A stretch of 53,656 bases of DNA from a virus. The position numbers and the translations under genes were made by a program. The DNA lies in IMG/VR virus record IMGVR_UViG_3300023181_000009, positions 1 to 53,656 of that record; one strand, written 5' to 3'. Under the pieces are notes generated by a model. That model saw only the letters and a program-made list of their open reading frames with translations, did no database searches and was not told where the DNA came from. Positions 41,788 through 49,944 of the stretch are shown in pieces. Every line of letters begins with the position of its first letter. Position 1 is the stretch's first letter.

Positions 41788-41940
41788 CTATTGTTTTTGT
41801 TTTTTGTAACCATCAAGTATTTTATAAACCTTTTCCTTTATTTCAGATTTGTGGATTGTAGGAACTAAAAATTGTATTGATTCTACTTTACCTTCAAACT
41901 TTCTTTTCCTTCCCGCGTTACGTTCGTTTTGTTTTGGCAT
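41788..41940 (-). CDS. Small conserved phage protein, 'NERNAGRK' type (50 aa)
   Basis: Begins M-P-K-Q-N-E-R-N-A-G-R-K, a start shared by many short proteins of Bacteroidota phages, followed by a strand (S-I-Q-F-L-V-P) and a helix. The shape suggests a ribbon-helix-helix DNA-binding protein. It sits directly downstream of a palindromic operator at 41958-41985, so self-regulation is plausible. Confidence 0.65.
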   Translation of the reverse strand: MPKQNERNAGRKRKFEGKVESIQFLVPTIHKSEIKEKVYKILDGYKKQKQ

Positions 41941-41957
41941 ATAATAAATAATAAATA

Positions 41958-41985
41958 GTTGATAAATTTATCAACATTGTTGATA
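41958..41985. promoter_or_regulatory. Palindromic operator with adjacent half-site
   Basis: GTTGATAAATTTATCAAC (41958-41975) is a perfect 18-bp palindrome, and GTTGATA recurs as a half-site at 41979-41985. It lies upstream of the small protein gene at 41788-41940 (minus strand), in a gap with no other gene. Confidence 0.6.
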
Positions 41986-42053
41986 TTTTATTTGACTTGA
42001 ATTCGTAATTAATAAGCAAAGTACTTATATACAGTTAGTTGGTTATTGACTGG

Positions 42054-42320
42054 TTATATTTTATATTCTAAGTTTTTACTATATTTAAAACTTATATACA
42101 CACCTCTAAATAATCCGTTTACCCATATTGGAGAACGCATCGTTTGAATTAATCCCAATTCAGATAGTAATTTGCAAATATCAAAATCAGGATTATACAT
42201 ATTTGAAGGCTCAAACCAAGTGTTTTCATTAAAAGTGAATAATCTTTCAATATGGAAATCAACATCTAAATAAGGCATTGAGTTTCTTTGTAAAGACTGG
42301 TATATTAAAGTATTTTGCAT
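42054..42320 (-). CDS. Hypothetical protein (88 aa)
   Basis: Small soluble protein with an acidic aromatic centre (N-P-D-F-D-I-C-K-L-L) and W-V-N-G-L-F-R-G-V-Y. The gap 41986-42053 upstream of the operator holds nothing else I can support. Confidence 0.6.
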   Translation of the reverse strand: MQNTLIYQSLQRNSMPYLDVDFHIERLFTFNENTWFEPSNMYNPDFDICKLLSELGLIQTMRSPIWVNGLFRGVYISFKYSKNLEYKI

Positions 42321-42478
42321 TATTTACGAATTAAAAAATTGTGTTTGTAAATTCTAACCATTGCATCGGCAGTGTTTTCGTTGCCACCATTTAATTTTAA
42401 TTGCTTAGACCTAAATTTACACAATGCTTTTTCATCATATAAACCAGTTGATACCATTTCTTTAATTATTGCTGACAT
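42320..42478 (-). CDS. Small hypothetical protein (52 aa)
   Basis: Basic helical protein (ALCKFRSKQLKL). I use ATG 42478: the longer frame to 42520 would contain the promoter's -7 element. Its TAA is next to the following ATG. Confidence 0.6.
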   Translation of the reverse strand: MSAIIKEMVSTGLYDEKALCKFRSKQLKLNGGNENTADAMVRIYKHNFLIRK

Positions 42479-42479
42479 A

Positions 42480-42516
42480 ATATTATATTTTGTTGTTTTT
42501 ATCTGATACAAATATA
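42480..42516 (-). promoter_or_regulatory. Early promoter with conserved leader
   Basis: On the minus strand TATATTTG (42516-42509) is followed by TATCAGATAAAAACAACA, nearly the same leader found at 5036-5060 and 53036-53060 on the plus strand. Confidence 0.65.
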
Positions 42517-42567
42517 ACACATTAAATTAAATAAACACACATTTAATTAAAGTATTTAAATTTATTT

Positions 42568-43251
42568 TTATCCTGTGTAAATACCCAATTCCGCGTTAAA
42601 CCTTTGCCTTAATTCAATACGTTCTTCTTTAGTAAATTGACGTTCCTGTAATTTTAGCCATTTAACTATTCCGCGTGCAATGCTTATCTTTTCTTTTATA
42701 GTATCAATGCTTAGTTTAATAGGAGGTGTTGATTTAAGGCTGTTTAAGCGTTCTAAATACTCTTTACCGTATAAGCTTACTATTCCATCCTGATAACGCA
42801 ATGTATCGCCTGATTTCCACATATTAGAATGTTCTGATTGGTTCCAAATGTTTTCTAAATGAAATCTAATCGTAGGATGCGCGCCCCGTGAATGCATATG
42901 TCCTGCGTTCCTCTTACCCTTAAGACTATTAGTTGCTATACATGGCCATCCTGCATCTATATACTTTATTATGGCGTTTATTTCACGTTGCAACATATCT
43001 TCATAATATCTTTTCGGGTTAAGCTCCTCACGTGTTTTTTTATTCTTAGCCTTTTGTTCTGACTTAACTATTGATTTTGCTTTAATTATTGACTTTGCTA
43101 ATTTAATCTTGCCTGGTTCCGAATGCAGCAAAAAGTTACTGTAACAGCACATTTTACCAAGACCGTTAATCCTATGCATAGTTAATTTTCCGCAACCGTA
43201 ACCCTTTGCAATGCCTAAGCCTTTGCATACTTTCTCTTTGGGTTTTATCAT
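42568..43251 (-). CDS. ninG: NinG-like recombination protein (227 aa)
   Basis: Residues about 115-170 show the NinG pattern: A-G-H-M-H-S-R-G-A-H-P, R-F-H-x-E-N-I, N-Q-S-E, Y-x-x-G-I and L-Y-G-K-E-Y-L-E. The N-terminal zinc cluster is present in altered form (cysteines near residues 9, 20, 35-36). Lambda NinG (Rap) resolves recombination intermediates. It lies between helicase-associated genes, fitting DNA replication and recombination. Confidence 0.85.
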   Translation of the reverse strand: MIKPKEKVCKGLGIAKGYGCGKLTMHRINGLGKMCCYSNFLLHSEPGKIKLAKSIIKAKSIVKSEQKAKNKKTREELNPKRYYEDMLQREINAIIKYIDAGWPCIATNSLKGKRNAGHMHSRGAHPTIRFHLENIWNQSEHSNMWKSGDTLRYQDGIVSLYGKEYLERLNSLKSTPPIKLSIDTIKEKISIARGIVKWLKLQERQFTKEERIELRQRFNAELGIYTG

Positions 43252-43255
43252 AAAT

Positions 43256-43642
43256 TTATTTTTTTAATTCCAGTTCTTTACCTGTATTCGCGTGTATTAG
43301 GTTCTGTATTTGGTGGATGTATTTTAAATCAATGTATCTGTCATAATACCTAAAACCTTGCATTCCATTAGTAATACCATCCTTATCAAAGTCAAATCCA
43401 AATACAGGGTCAATGTAATCATATTTAGTCCTAAATTGGCTTTTATAGGTTTGCTCAAATCCGAAACGCAAAAGCCATTCGTCGGTTATTGGTATTCCCT
43501 CTGCGTTTAGCAAATGATTATAATTTTCATTTTCTTTAAAATATAACTCATCAGGATTTGAAAATATATCTGAAACAGTCCATATATTGCCTGCAACATA
43601 TAAAAAATTACCAATCCGTAATTCTTGTGCTTTAATAATCAT
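43256..43642 (-). CDS. Conserved Bacteroidota phage protein (128 aa)
   Basis: Signature E-L-R-I-G-N near the start, D-E-W-L-L-R-F-G-F in the middle and K-Y-I-H-Q-I-Q-N-L at the end. This family is widespread in phages and prophages of Bacteroidota; its function is unknown. Confidence 0.8.
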   Translation of the reverse strand: MIIKAQELRIGNFLYVAGNIWTVSDIFSNPDELYFKENENYNHLLNAEGIPITDEWLLRFGFEQTYKSQFRTKYDYIDPVFGFDFDKDGITNGMQGFRYYDRYIDLKYIHQIQNLIHANTGKELELKK

Positions 43643-43673
43643 TGTTTTTATTTATAAAGGTTATTGTTTTATG

Positions 43674-43934
43674 TTACTGGTTATTTGCTATCATATTTAG
43701 TTTAAACATTAAACCTTCTATAGTATCAGAATACTCATAGTTTAAATTATTGTCTTCGCACCACTTTTCTAAACTCAATCCTTTTCTACCTTTAAGTTGG
43801 GTAGGATTAAAATATCCACCTGTAAACTTGTAAGTACCGCCTAAATTTTTATTTCCATGTCCCTGACCACCCTCTATCAGTAAGTAGTAAACTACTGAAA
43901 ATCCTGTCTCATGTTTATATATTATATTTCTCAT
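43674..43934 (-). CDS. Hypothetical protein (86 aa)
   Basis: Small soluble protein with a Gly-rich start (I-E-G-G-Q-G-H-G-N-K-N-L-G-G-T-Y) and a C-terminal helical region. No known family. Confidence 0.6.
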   Translation of the reverse strand: MRNIIYKHETGFSVVYYLLIEGGQGHGNKNLGGTYKFTGGYFNPTQLKGRKGLSLEKWCEDNNLNYEYSDTIEGLMFKLNMIANNQ

Positions 43935-43939
43935 ATTTT

Positions 43940-44251
43940 CTATTTATAAGGATTGTTATTATCGGTTACTGTAAACCTCCATTTATTTTTAAGATATAAA
44001 GCTTTTACAACAGCTCTTTTTAGGATGGTGTCAAAATCCTTTGTTCTTGATTTAGAGGTTACATTATCCATTATAACTTCATTTTTATAGGGATTAGTAA
44101 TAGCATAATCATATAGCCCCTCCCAATTTTGAATATCTACAGGGAAGCAGTTAATATTTAACCATCTGTATACAATTAAATATTTGTATTGTTCAGGTAT
44201 AAAAAACCAATAATTAGGCTTTTTAAATTCTTTAGGTAGGTTATTTAGCAT
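43940..44251 (-). CDS. Hypothetical protein (103 aa)
   Basis: Aromatic-rich protein (Y-W-F-F, Y-R-W-L-N) that overlaps the upstream gene by 11 bases. Unrecognised. Confidence 0.6.
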   Translation of the reverse strand: MLNNLPKEFKKPNYWFFIPEQYKYLIVYRWLNINCFPVDIQNWEGLYDYAITNPYKNEVIMDNVTSKSRTKDFDTILKRAVVKALYLKNKWRFTVTDNNNPYK

Positions 44252-44669
44252 AGGTATTATTTTGTTCTGTTACTGGTATCCATGAGCCTTCGGGTAAACC
44301 TATTGCAAAATTTAGATTTAGCAAATATTGTTCTTCCCAATTGTTCAAAACGTTAACTCCATCTTCATAATCTGCTAAAAGCATATCTTTATAAATGTAA
44401 TATGCTGTAACTCTAAGTGATTTATTTTGCATGTATTCCAATGGAACTACTCCATTAATAACGTTTGTAATCATTTCAAATGGTCGTGCTAATATGTGGT
44501 ATTCGGTGCCTATTTTGTCAAAAGGAATATATTTATCATCACTTACCTTTGAGCCATATATACCGATTACACCTTCTAAAACTCCGTGTATACCGTACAC
44601 TTTTCCCTCTTTATCCTGCAACATATATGAGTTACCATAAAGGGTTGCTGCTATTTGTTTTGTTATCAT
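44241..44669 (-). CDS. Hypothetical protein (142 aa)
   Basis: Alpha/beta protein with a Y-G-I-H-G-V-L-E-G-V-I-G-I-Y-G strand-turn pattern. It begins with an ATGA overlap. Unrecognised. Confidence 0.6.
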   Translation of the reverse strand: MITKQIAATLYGNSYMLQDKEGKVYGIHGVLEGVIGIYGSKVSDDKYIPFDKIGTEYHILARPFEMITNVINGVVPLEYMQNKSLRVTAYYIYKDMLLADYEDGVNVLNNWEEQYLLNLNFAIGLPEGSWIPVTEQNNTYAK

Positions 44670-44788
44670 AATTTTATTTTTAAATAGTTAAAGTTGTTTA
44701 AGTTTAAAAATTTTCCCACTGAAAATAAAGGATATGTATTAATTCCTTTTTTCCACATATAATCCAATGTAACATCCATGTATATCAT
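44666..44788 (-). CDS. Small hypothetical protein (40 aa)
   Basis: Short ORF fitted upstream with its TGA overlapping the next ATG. Aromatic and basic. Supported by coupling only. Confidence 0.4.
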   Translation of the reverse strand: MIYMDVTLDYMWKKGINTYPLFSVGKFLNLNNFNYLKIKL

Positions 44789-44833
44789 TGTTTTTCATTT
44801 TAAAATCCTACATCTGGTTTTGTAGTTTCATGG

Positions 44834-45745
44834 TTACTTGTGTTTAGTAAATTCATCTAACGTAGTTACTTTACGTTTAGTTAGCATGTTTTCAAGTACC
44901 GGTTCATAGTTTGGTATTGAAAAAGGTAATCTATCATTGTTAACACTTATTCCAAGTGTAGGGAATTTTTTACCTCTTGCACGTTGACAAATTAACTCTG
45001 AATAATCGCCCATATCCTTAACTATAACTACTGTTTCGCACTTCTGTTGCAATATTGTACCTAAATGCCCTCTTGCCTTTTCAGTTCCTGGATTTAAGTG
45101 CAATACTCCTGTTATGTGACAATTTGCAAGTGTACTGTATTTCATAAGCTTTTGTGTAAATTCCACGCACTCTGTAAGCGAATTAAAATCTGCTATGAAG
45201 TCAACGTAACCATCTAATGAAACTATACCTAATTTGTCTTTATAAGGACTTTTAGTAAATAGCCAATCGAGATAAGCTAATCTTTCAAAAGTACTATATT
45301 CCCTTAATTTAATTGGTATATAGTATTCATGTATTCCACCTACCGCCCTTTTAATCCTATCTGCTGTATTCCAAGAGTCGAAAGAGTCCTGCTCTGTATC
45401 AATATCAATTATATATTTGCCTTTTAAATCATATCCTACAATATCCGAACAAAGGTTATTTGCCATTCCACCAATTGCACAAGCTATAATTAAACTTTTT
45501 GCCCATGTCTTACGGCTTTTTTCTTCACCCTTAAGCATCGATATATTACCAAAAGTACCAAATCTTAAAGGGTAATGTGTGCCGTTGTAGGCTATATCAT
45601 CCACACCGATAGAAATTGCAATTGGCGGTCTTGGTGGTTTTATATTTAAATCAATAGTTGCCTTTTTGTGTACCTCTGAATAATCTAATTCTTTAGGGTT
45701 GTCATTAGGCAGCATTATCACTGGGGATATTTTCTGTATTGCCAT
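44834..45745 (-). CDS. RecA-fold helicase/ATPase of phage replication (303 aa)
   Basis: A RecA-like ATPase with G-E-E-K-S-R-K-T (about 74-81) in place of the usual GxxxxGKT loop, a Walker B-like strand G-I-V-S-L-D-G (about 175-181) and an H-L-N-P-G sensor region. Families with this altered P-loop and a K-x-R-K-T act as DnaB- or RepA-like helicases in Bacteroidota phages and mobile elements. It lies next to the replication initiator and the methyltransferase. Confidence 0.7.
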   Translation of the reverse strand: MAIQKISPVIMLPNDNPKELDYSEVHKKATIDLNIKPPRPPIAISIGVDDIAYNGTHYPLRFGTFGNISMLKGEEKSRKTWAKSLIIACAIGGMANNLCSDIVGYDLKGKYIIDIDTEQDSFDSWNTADRIKRAVGGIHEYYIPIKLREYSTFERLAYLDWLFTKSPYKDKLGIVSLDGYVDFIADFNSLTECVEFTQKLMKYSTLANCHITGVLHLNPGTEKARGHLGTILQQKCETVVIVKDMGDYSELICQRARGKKFPTLGISVNNDRLPFSIPNYEPVLENMLTKRKVTTLDEFTKHK

Positions 45746-45747
45746 AA

Positions 45748-46416
45748 TTAAAACATAGTTAGTTGTTGTTGATGACTTTTAAGTCGTTTACAAGCGGCAT
45801 CGAAATAATCCTTATCCAATTCACAAGCCGTTAAATTAAAGCCTAAATTATGGCATGCTATCGCTATTGATCCACTTCCTAAATGGGTGTCTAAAACTAA
45901 CTGATTAGGCTTAGAATAATTCATTAACAACCATTCATAAAGCTTTACAGGTTTTTGTGTTGGGTGTATTCTAACCTCTTTATTTTTCATATCATGCTGT
46001 ATCATTCCGTGCCATGCAATAGAGACAGATTTTATACTATTTAATAATGAGCAATAAGCTAACTCCCCATCAGAGTAAGTAGGCATAGTAACGCACTTAT
46101 CCCAATAAATTCTACCACCCGATAAAAAATCGTAAGGGTAATAATTTACGCCCCATATTATTTGATTTTTTGAGACTCTAAACAACTCTTGGAAGTAATT
46201 TTCGTTAGGAACATTTAAATCCCATTTCTTATTATCATATGATTTTATTTTAGCTAATGATTTCTTTTCATGACTATCGCTATTTTTACCATTGTTTTTT
46301 TTGTCAGCACCTATCCCATAAGGCGGATCCACTATAGCAAGATCAAAGTATTTATCAGGATAACGAGCCATTAAAGCAATGTTATCTTCGTTTGTAATAT
46401 TTATTTTATCTACCAT
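45748..46416 (-). CDS. Beta-class DNA methyltransferase (about 222-226 aa)
   Basis: Catalytic motif D-P-P-Y (about residue 34) precedes the SAM-binding motif D-T-H-L-G-S-G-S (about 190), the beta-class order. H-P-T-Q-K-P is also present. N6-adenine methylation is likely; the target cannot be read. No restriction endonuclease lies nearby, so it is a solitary enzyme, probably protecting the phage. The C terminus Q-Q-Q-L-T-M-F resembles a clamp-binding peptide. ATG 46428 overlaps the upstream gene; ATG 46416 is cleaner, and I use it. Confidence 0.85.
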   Translation of the reverse strand: MVDKINITNEDNIALMARYPDKYFDLAIVDPPYGIGADKKNNGKNSDSHEKKSLAKIKSYDNKKWDLNVPNENYFQELFRVSKNQIIWGVNYYPYDFLSGGRIYWDKCVTMPTYSDGELAYCSLLNSIKSVSIAWHGMIQHDMKNKEVRIHPTQKPVKLYEWLLMNYSKPNQLVLDTHLGSGSIAIACHNLGFNLTACELDKDYFDAACKRLKSHQQQLTMF

Positions 46417-46417
46417 T

Positions 46418-47014
46418 TTAAATTTCATTATCTGTTAATGTTTTACATCCTTTATCCTCGTAATCTGCATAATGTTCACAGCAATGCAAATCATGTTCTT
46501 TGTTTTCATACCTGACTAATAATTCAGATAAAAAGTTATTAAGCTTTTCAGTTATGGCTTCATTGCTAAACATATGTTCTTTCATGAATTTAGCAAAGCT
46601 GTCACTAATTACAGGGTCTTTTGCTTTATCGCTATTTTCTTTGTAAACCTCCCTAAGTGTTTCTATACTTTGGGGCTTAACGGTATCTTTAAATTCATAG
46701 TGATTAAAAAAATCGTTCAGCCTAAACATATCCATATTTAATTTAAAACGCTCGTAATGCCCTTTTAAAGGCTCTTTAAGAATATTTTGTATTTCCTTTT
46801 CTGCTGTAATGTTTGAGCCTTCATAATGCAATAAAAGCTGATTATAAACATACATAGTCATTTTACAAAAATGGTGGTTACGTGCTAATCTTTCTTCTTT
46901 AACAAAATTTATCCAATCTACAACTTCGTTAAAAGCATTAGCATCAGTTTGGTTGGGCTTATTACCTTTTGCTATTGTATAAGCAAGTCTGTTCATTGAT
47001 TTATCTATTTGCAT
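46418..47014 (-). CDS. Conserved phage replication-region protein (198 aa)
   Basis: Starts M-Q-I-D-K-S-M-N-R-L-A-Y-T-I-A-K-G-N-K and has a helical body with a H-C-C-E-H C-terminal cysteine cluster. A family I know from Bacteroidota phages next to replication genes, without a function. Directly upstream of the methyltransferase. Confidence 0.7.
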   Translation of the reverse strand: MQIDKSMNRLAYTIAKGNKPNQTDANAFNEVVDWINFVKEERLARNHHFCKMTMYVYNQLLLHYEGSNITAEKEIQNILKEPLKGHYERFKLNMDMFRLNDFFNHYEFKDTVKPQSIETLREVYKENSDKAKDPVISDSFAKFMKEHMFSNEAITEKLNNFLSELLVRYENKEHDLHCCEHYADYEDKGCKTLTDNEI

Positions 47015-47052
47015 AGCCTATTAATTAATTTAATCCGTTTTAAGGCATTATT

Positions 47053-47835
47053 TTATGTTTTTGATATCAATACCTTGCTTATGTTTTTTCTAAGCGTTGA
47101 TGCGCTTAAAATAGTATTCTTCCAAAATAGTTCGTCGTCGCTGTTTAGGTAGTTATAAGCATCTAAAAGATTTTGCATTGTAACACCGTCATTTTCTAAC
47201 ATCAAACGTATTTCACTTACATACGCCTTATACGTTGCTTTTTCTTGGTGTGTAGTTGGCGATCCTTTTGCTTTAAGATTTTTAATAAATACCTGTCTAA
47301 ATTTTTCGGCTATTGTAAAATGCTTTAGTGATATTTCTGTTTGAGGTATTTGAAAACCTTTTGCAATTAAAAACTTATTATCGTCTGAAATTTTAATTTC
47401 GGACAATAGAGTTTTATCTATCTCTTTTCTATTCTTATCTACTCTTCTCTTCTCTGCATCATTTTGCATTGCAAAGTTTATATCTTGCAATGCACTTGCA
47501 TCCGTTTGCAATGCACTTGCATCAACTTTAGCCCATCTTTTATTAGCTGCTTCACGCCTTTTTTCTGAATTATCTAATACGTTAACAAACTGTTCGTCAA
47601 GGAATTGTATTTTTATAAAACCTAAATCTGCTTTAACAATCTTTCGGGTTAATAAAATATCTAAATGTTCTTTGTCAATTTCAATTTCAGCATCCTCAAC
47701 ACTCAAATCACATTCTTTATTCCAGTATAAACAACATAAACGTATAAATCTAAGTTGCGTAATTTCGGGTGCTCTTTGTATCTTTCCCATATTCCAATCG
47801 AGAATTGAGAACTTAAACCATTGTAGCTTATCCAT
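47053..47835 (-). CDS. Replication initiation-like protein (260 aa)
   Basis: The N-terminal domain (K-L-Q-W-F-K-F-S, W-N-M-G-K-I-Q, L-C-C-L-Y-W) resembles the DnaD/DUF1376-type winged-helix initiators of phages. A low-complexity region at about 103-125 holds two D-A-S-A-L-Q repeats because the gene carries DNA iterons there. The C-terminal half (about 165-250) is helical like a DnaD domain. It probably loads the helicase encoded downstream. Confidence 0.75.
   Translation of the reverse strand: MDKLQWFKFSILDWNMGKIQRAPEITQLRFIRLCCLYWNKECDLSVEDAEIEIDKEHLDILLTRKIVKADLGFIKIQFLDEQFVNVLDNSEKRREAANKRWAKVDASALQTDASALQDINFAMQNDAEKRRVDKNRKEIDKTLLSEIKISDDNKFLIAKGFQIPQTEISLKHFTIAEKFRQVFIKNLKAKGSPTTHQEKATYKAYVSEIRLMLENDGVTMQNLLDAYNYLNSDDELFWKNTILSASTLRKNISKVLISKT
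47463..47523. other. Candidate phage replication origin (iterons inside the initiator gene)
   Basis: TTGCAATGCACTTGCATC occurs twice without mismatch (47485-47502 and 47506-47523), spaced 21 bp, next to the palindrome TTTGCATTGCAAA (47463-47475). The region is dense in TGCA. Initiator-gene-embedded iterons are the arrangement of lambda ori within gene O. Confidence 0.6.
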
Positions 47836-47840
47836 AATAG

Positions 47841-48443
47841 TTAATCTAATCCAAAATACAAATCCATGCTCAAATATTCTGTATTAGCTTGCTTTAAAGC
47901 ATCTATTAACTTCCCTTTAGATTCTTTACATAAACCATATCCATAACCACGATAACGATAAGATCGCTCAAATGTAGATATAGGAAATATTAACACATCA
48001 TCTATAACAAGCTTTTTATTAGTAAGGTCTTCAAAAAAAGTATTTACAAATATGTTATAATATGTAATTCCTTCTTTTTCTGAACGTTTAGCATAGGCGT
48101 ATTTAGTTATAGAAAAATCAAACTTGGATATTATTTCAACAGGAGTTCCATAAGTATGCCTTATAAGTTCAACTCTAATATTGGTAGTTTTATTTTTGTA
48201 GCACTTTACATTTTTATTTTCATAAGAAAAAATATAATTATCATCTTTTTCAAAAACATCAACTGCTTCTATTAAATCTTTTTCAGATTGAAAAAAAACA
48301 TCAATATCCTTTATCTTTTGATTATTAAAAATGTTTTTAAAGCAACCACCTGCTATAAATCCCTTGTGTCCTTCCATGTAGTAATCTAGGAATCTAACTT
48401 TGTTAAATGATTCTTTTGCACGTTCTATAAATTTACTTTCCAT
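47841..48443 (-). CDS. Nucleotidyltransferase-fold protein (200 aa)
   Basis: Pol-beta-type nucleotidyltransferase core: A-G-G-C-F (about 31-35) then K-D-I-D-V-F (about 45-50), and F-D-F-S-I-T-K-Y-A-Y. P-I-S-T-F-E-R-S-Y-R-Y and Y-G-Y-G-L-C-K-E complete a phage family often annotated as nucleotidyltransferase without a known substrate. It might add nucleotides to RNA or inactivate a host factor. Confidence 0.7.
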   Translation of the reverse strand: MESKFIERAKESFNKVRFLDYYMEGHKGFIAGGCFKNIFNNQKIKDIDVFFQSEKDLIEAVDVFEKDDNYIFSYENKNVKCYKNKTTNIRVELIRHTYGTPVEIISKFDFSITKYAYAKRSEKEGITYYNIFVNTFFEDLTNKKLVIDDVLIFPISTFERSYRYRGYGYGLCKESKGKLIDALKQANTEYLSMDLYFGLD

Positions 48444-48488
48444 TATATTATAATTGTTTAATTTTACACATTTTTAAAGCCAAAAAAA

Positions 48489-48647
48489 TCATTTACATAA
48501 TGATATAACCATTTGTATTTCTGTTTTTTTCCAGTTATTTTTAATTAGCCTGGTGTCTAATGTAGTCCTTGTAATGCCAAGTTTTAATGCAAGCCAAGAC
48601 TTTGATTCATTATTTATTAAATTATATGCTTTTGTTGTTATGTTCAT
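48489..48647 (-). CDS. Small helix-turn-helix protein (52 aa)
   Basis: A single helix-turn-helix: S-W-L-A-L-K-L-G-I-T-R-T-T-L-D-T-R-L, typical of Cro-sized regulators. Too short for routine calling, but in a 290-base gap with its own promoter. Confidence 0.6.
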   Translation of the reverse strand: MNITTKAYNLINNESKSWLALKLGITRTTLDTRLIKNNWKKTEIQMVISLCK

Positions 48648-48671
48648 TTTTGTACACGTTAAGTTTTAATA

Positions 48672-48713
48672 AAACCCCAATAATAAAACTGGGGTTTGTT
48701 ACTGCAAATATAA
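48672..48713 (-). promoter_or_regulatory. Promoter with immediate leader hairpin
   Basis: On the minus strand TATATTTG (48712-48705) is followed almost at once by a hairpin of eight perfect pairs (48690-48697 with 48672-48679, loop of ten) and a T-rich stretch. The hairpin could be an attenuator or a 5' stabiliser. The 19-base string 48695-48713 is identical to 52936-52954. Confidence 0.6.
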
Positions 48714-48729
48714 GGATAATATTTAGATA

Positions 48730-49101
48730 TTAAAATTGTTTACCATTTTCTTTTATCCTATTTTCAATTTTATGATCTTCACGGTTAGCGTTGTATTCTA
48801 ACTTTTCAGCAATAGCCCCGCCAATATCATAACCCCAACGACCGCAATAATCCATAATACGGATTACAGTATCAGCCATTTCTACTTCTACCATTGGTCT
48901 GTGAGGCAAATGGTCATCCATTAAGTTTTTACGCTCTCCTTCCATAGCCTCAGATAGTTCAGAATGCATAAGGCAAATCATCTCGGCTTTATTTCGTTCT
49001 TTTAATGCTCCTGTTTCTAAATCAGTATGCCATCCTGCTTTTAATGATTCATTGAAGCATATGTCTCTTAAAATGTTAATTGGTTCTTTAATGCTTGTCA
49101 T
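48730..49101 (-). CDS. MazG-like nucleotide pyrophosphohydrolase (123 aa)
   Basis: The MazG/dUTPase-like all-alpha core is clear: H-S-E-L-S-E-A-M-E-G (metal-binding E-x-x-E) and V-E-V-E-M-A-D-T-V-I-R-I-M-D-Y (E-x-x-D). Such enzymes hydrolyse (d)NTPs to (d)NMP and PPi, adjusting nucleotide pools or lowering ppGpp during infection. Confidence 0.85.
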   Translation of the reverse strand: MTSIKEPINILRDICFNESLKAGWHTDLETGALKERNKAEMICLMHSELSEAMEGERKNLMDDHLPHRPMVEVEMADTVIRIMDYCGRWGYDIGGAIAEKLEYNANREDHKIENRIKENGKQF

Positions 49102-49203
49102 AATTTATTTTTAAATAATAAGTTTTAATGTTTCTTTATTTTACGTTAAATGATTTTTTGTAAATTACGATACTACCGGTGTTTTATAAATGTTACATTA
49201 TAT

Positions 49204-49944
49204 TTAAGTATTTAGTATTTCTTCTGCTTTAATAACCTTTTCAATTAAAAGGCTTTTATCTTCATCTGTTGGTTTAAAATTATGTATAACCTTTGAAGGC
49301 CATTTGCTGTGAGTTGGAATATAAGCAAGTTCACTAATATGTTTTTCTGTAATAAATCTACCTTGCCATGGTTCTATTCCAATACGTTCCAAAAAGTTTG
49401 TGTCTTCAATTTCTTCACGTATAGCCATTAACTGAAGTTCCGAAGGAGTAAAAGCCATTATCTCGCAAAATTCTACATTAAGTAATATAGAATTAGAAAC
49501 TACCTGCCAATAAATATCAGGGAATAAGACTTTAAATTCATCAACTGATATTATGCCCTCGTTTAACTCTAATAACGCTTTAGAAAGGCTATAATACTTC
49601 TTAGGTTGATAGCATTTCATTTCTCCTGCTGTATTAAGTTTAGTGAAGTCAGGCGACCCACTCCAAAAAGCATATTTAGGATGCGTTAAAGTCGTTTTTG
49701 AACATAACGAATATTCTATACCCATATCGTTTTCAAAAGCCCATGTCTCCATTACTTTGCCCCAGCACATATCTTGTGAGTAAGCTCCTGTATCTAAAGA
49801 ACGCCCCAAACATCTTTCGGCTCTTTTCTCTTCAATATAAGTCAAAGCAGGTGCACCAAAATTTTTACCTGATTTGTCTTTAGTCATTAACTTGAATATT
49901 TCGCTTGAAGTAAAACGACCTATTCTTTGCTCTATACTAATCAT
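49204..49944 (-). CDS. YqaJ-family exonuclease (246 aa)
   Basis: Lambda-exonuclease fold: Glu 66 in W-G-K-V-M-E-T, Asp 99 in S-G-S-P-D-F and the E108-M-K110 motif. Resects DNA ends for recombination. It overlaps the upstream gene by eight bases, the usual partner arrangement for a two-gene recombination module. Confidence 0.85.
   Translation of the reverse strand: MISIEQRIGRFTSSEIFKLMTKDKSGKNFGAPALTYIEEKRAERCLGRSLDTGAYSQDMCWGKVMETWAFENDMGIEYSLCSKTTLTHPKYAFWSGSPDFTKLNTAGEMKCYQPKKYYSLSKALLELNEGIISVDEFKVLFPDIYWQVVSNSILLNVEFCEIMAFTPSELQLMAIREEIEDTNFLERIGIEPWQGRFITEKHISELAYIPTHSKWPSKVIHNFKPTDEDKSLLIEKVIKAEEILNT

Noticed and set aside
47485-47523. CRISPR-like repeat
   Set aside because: Only two 18-base copies with three bases between them, within a coding frame; better explained as iterons.
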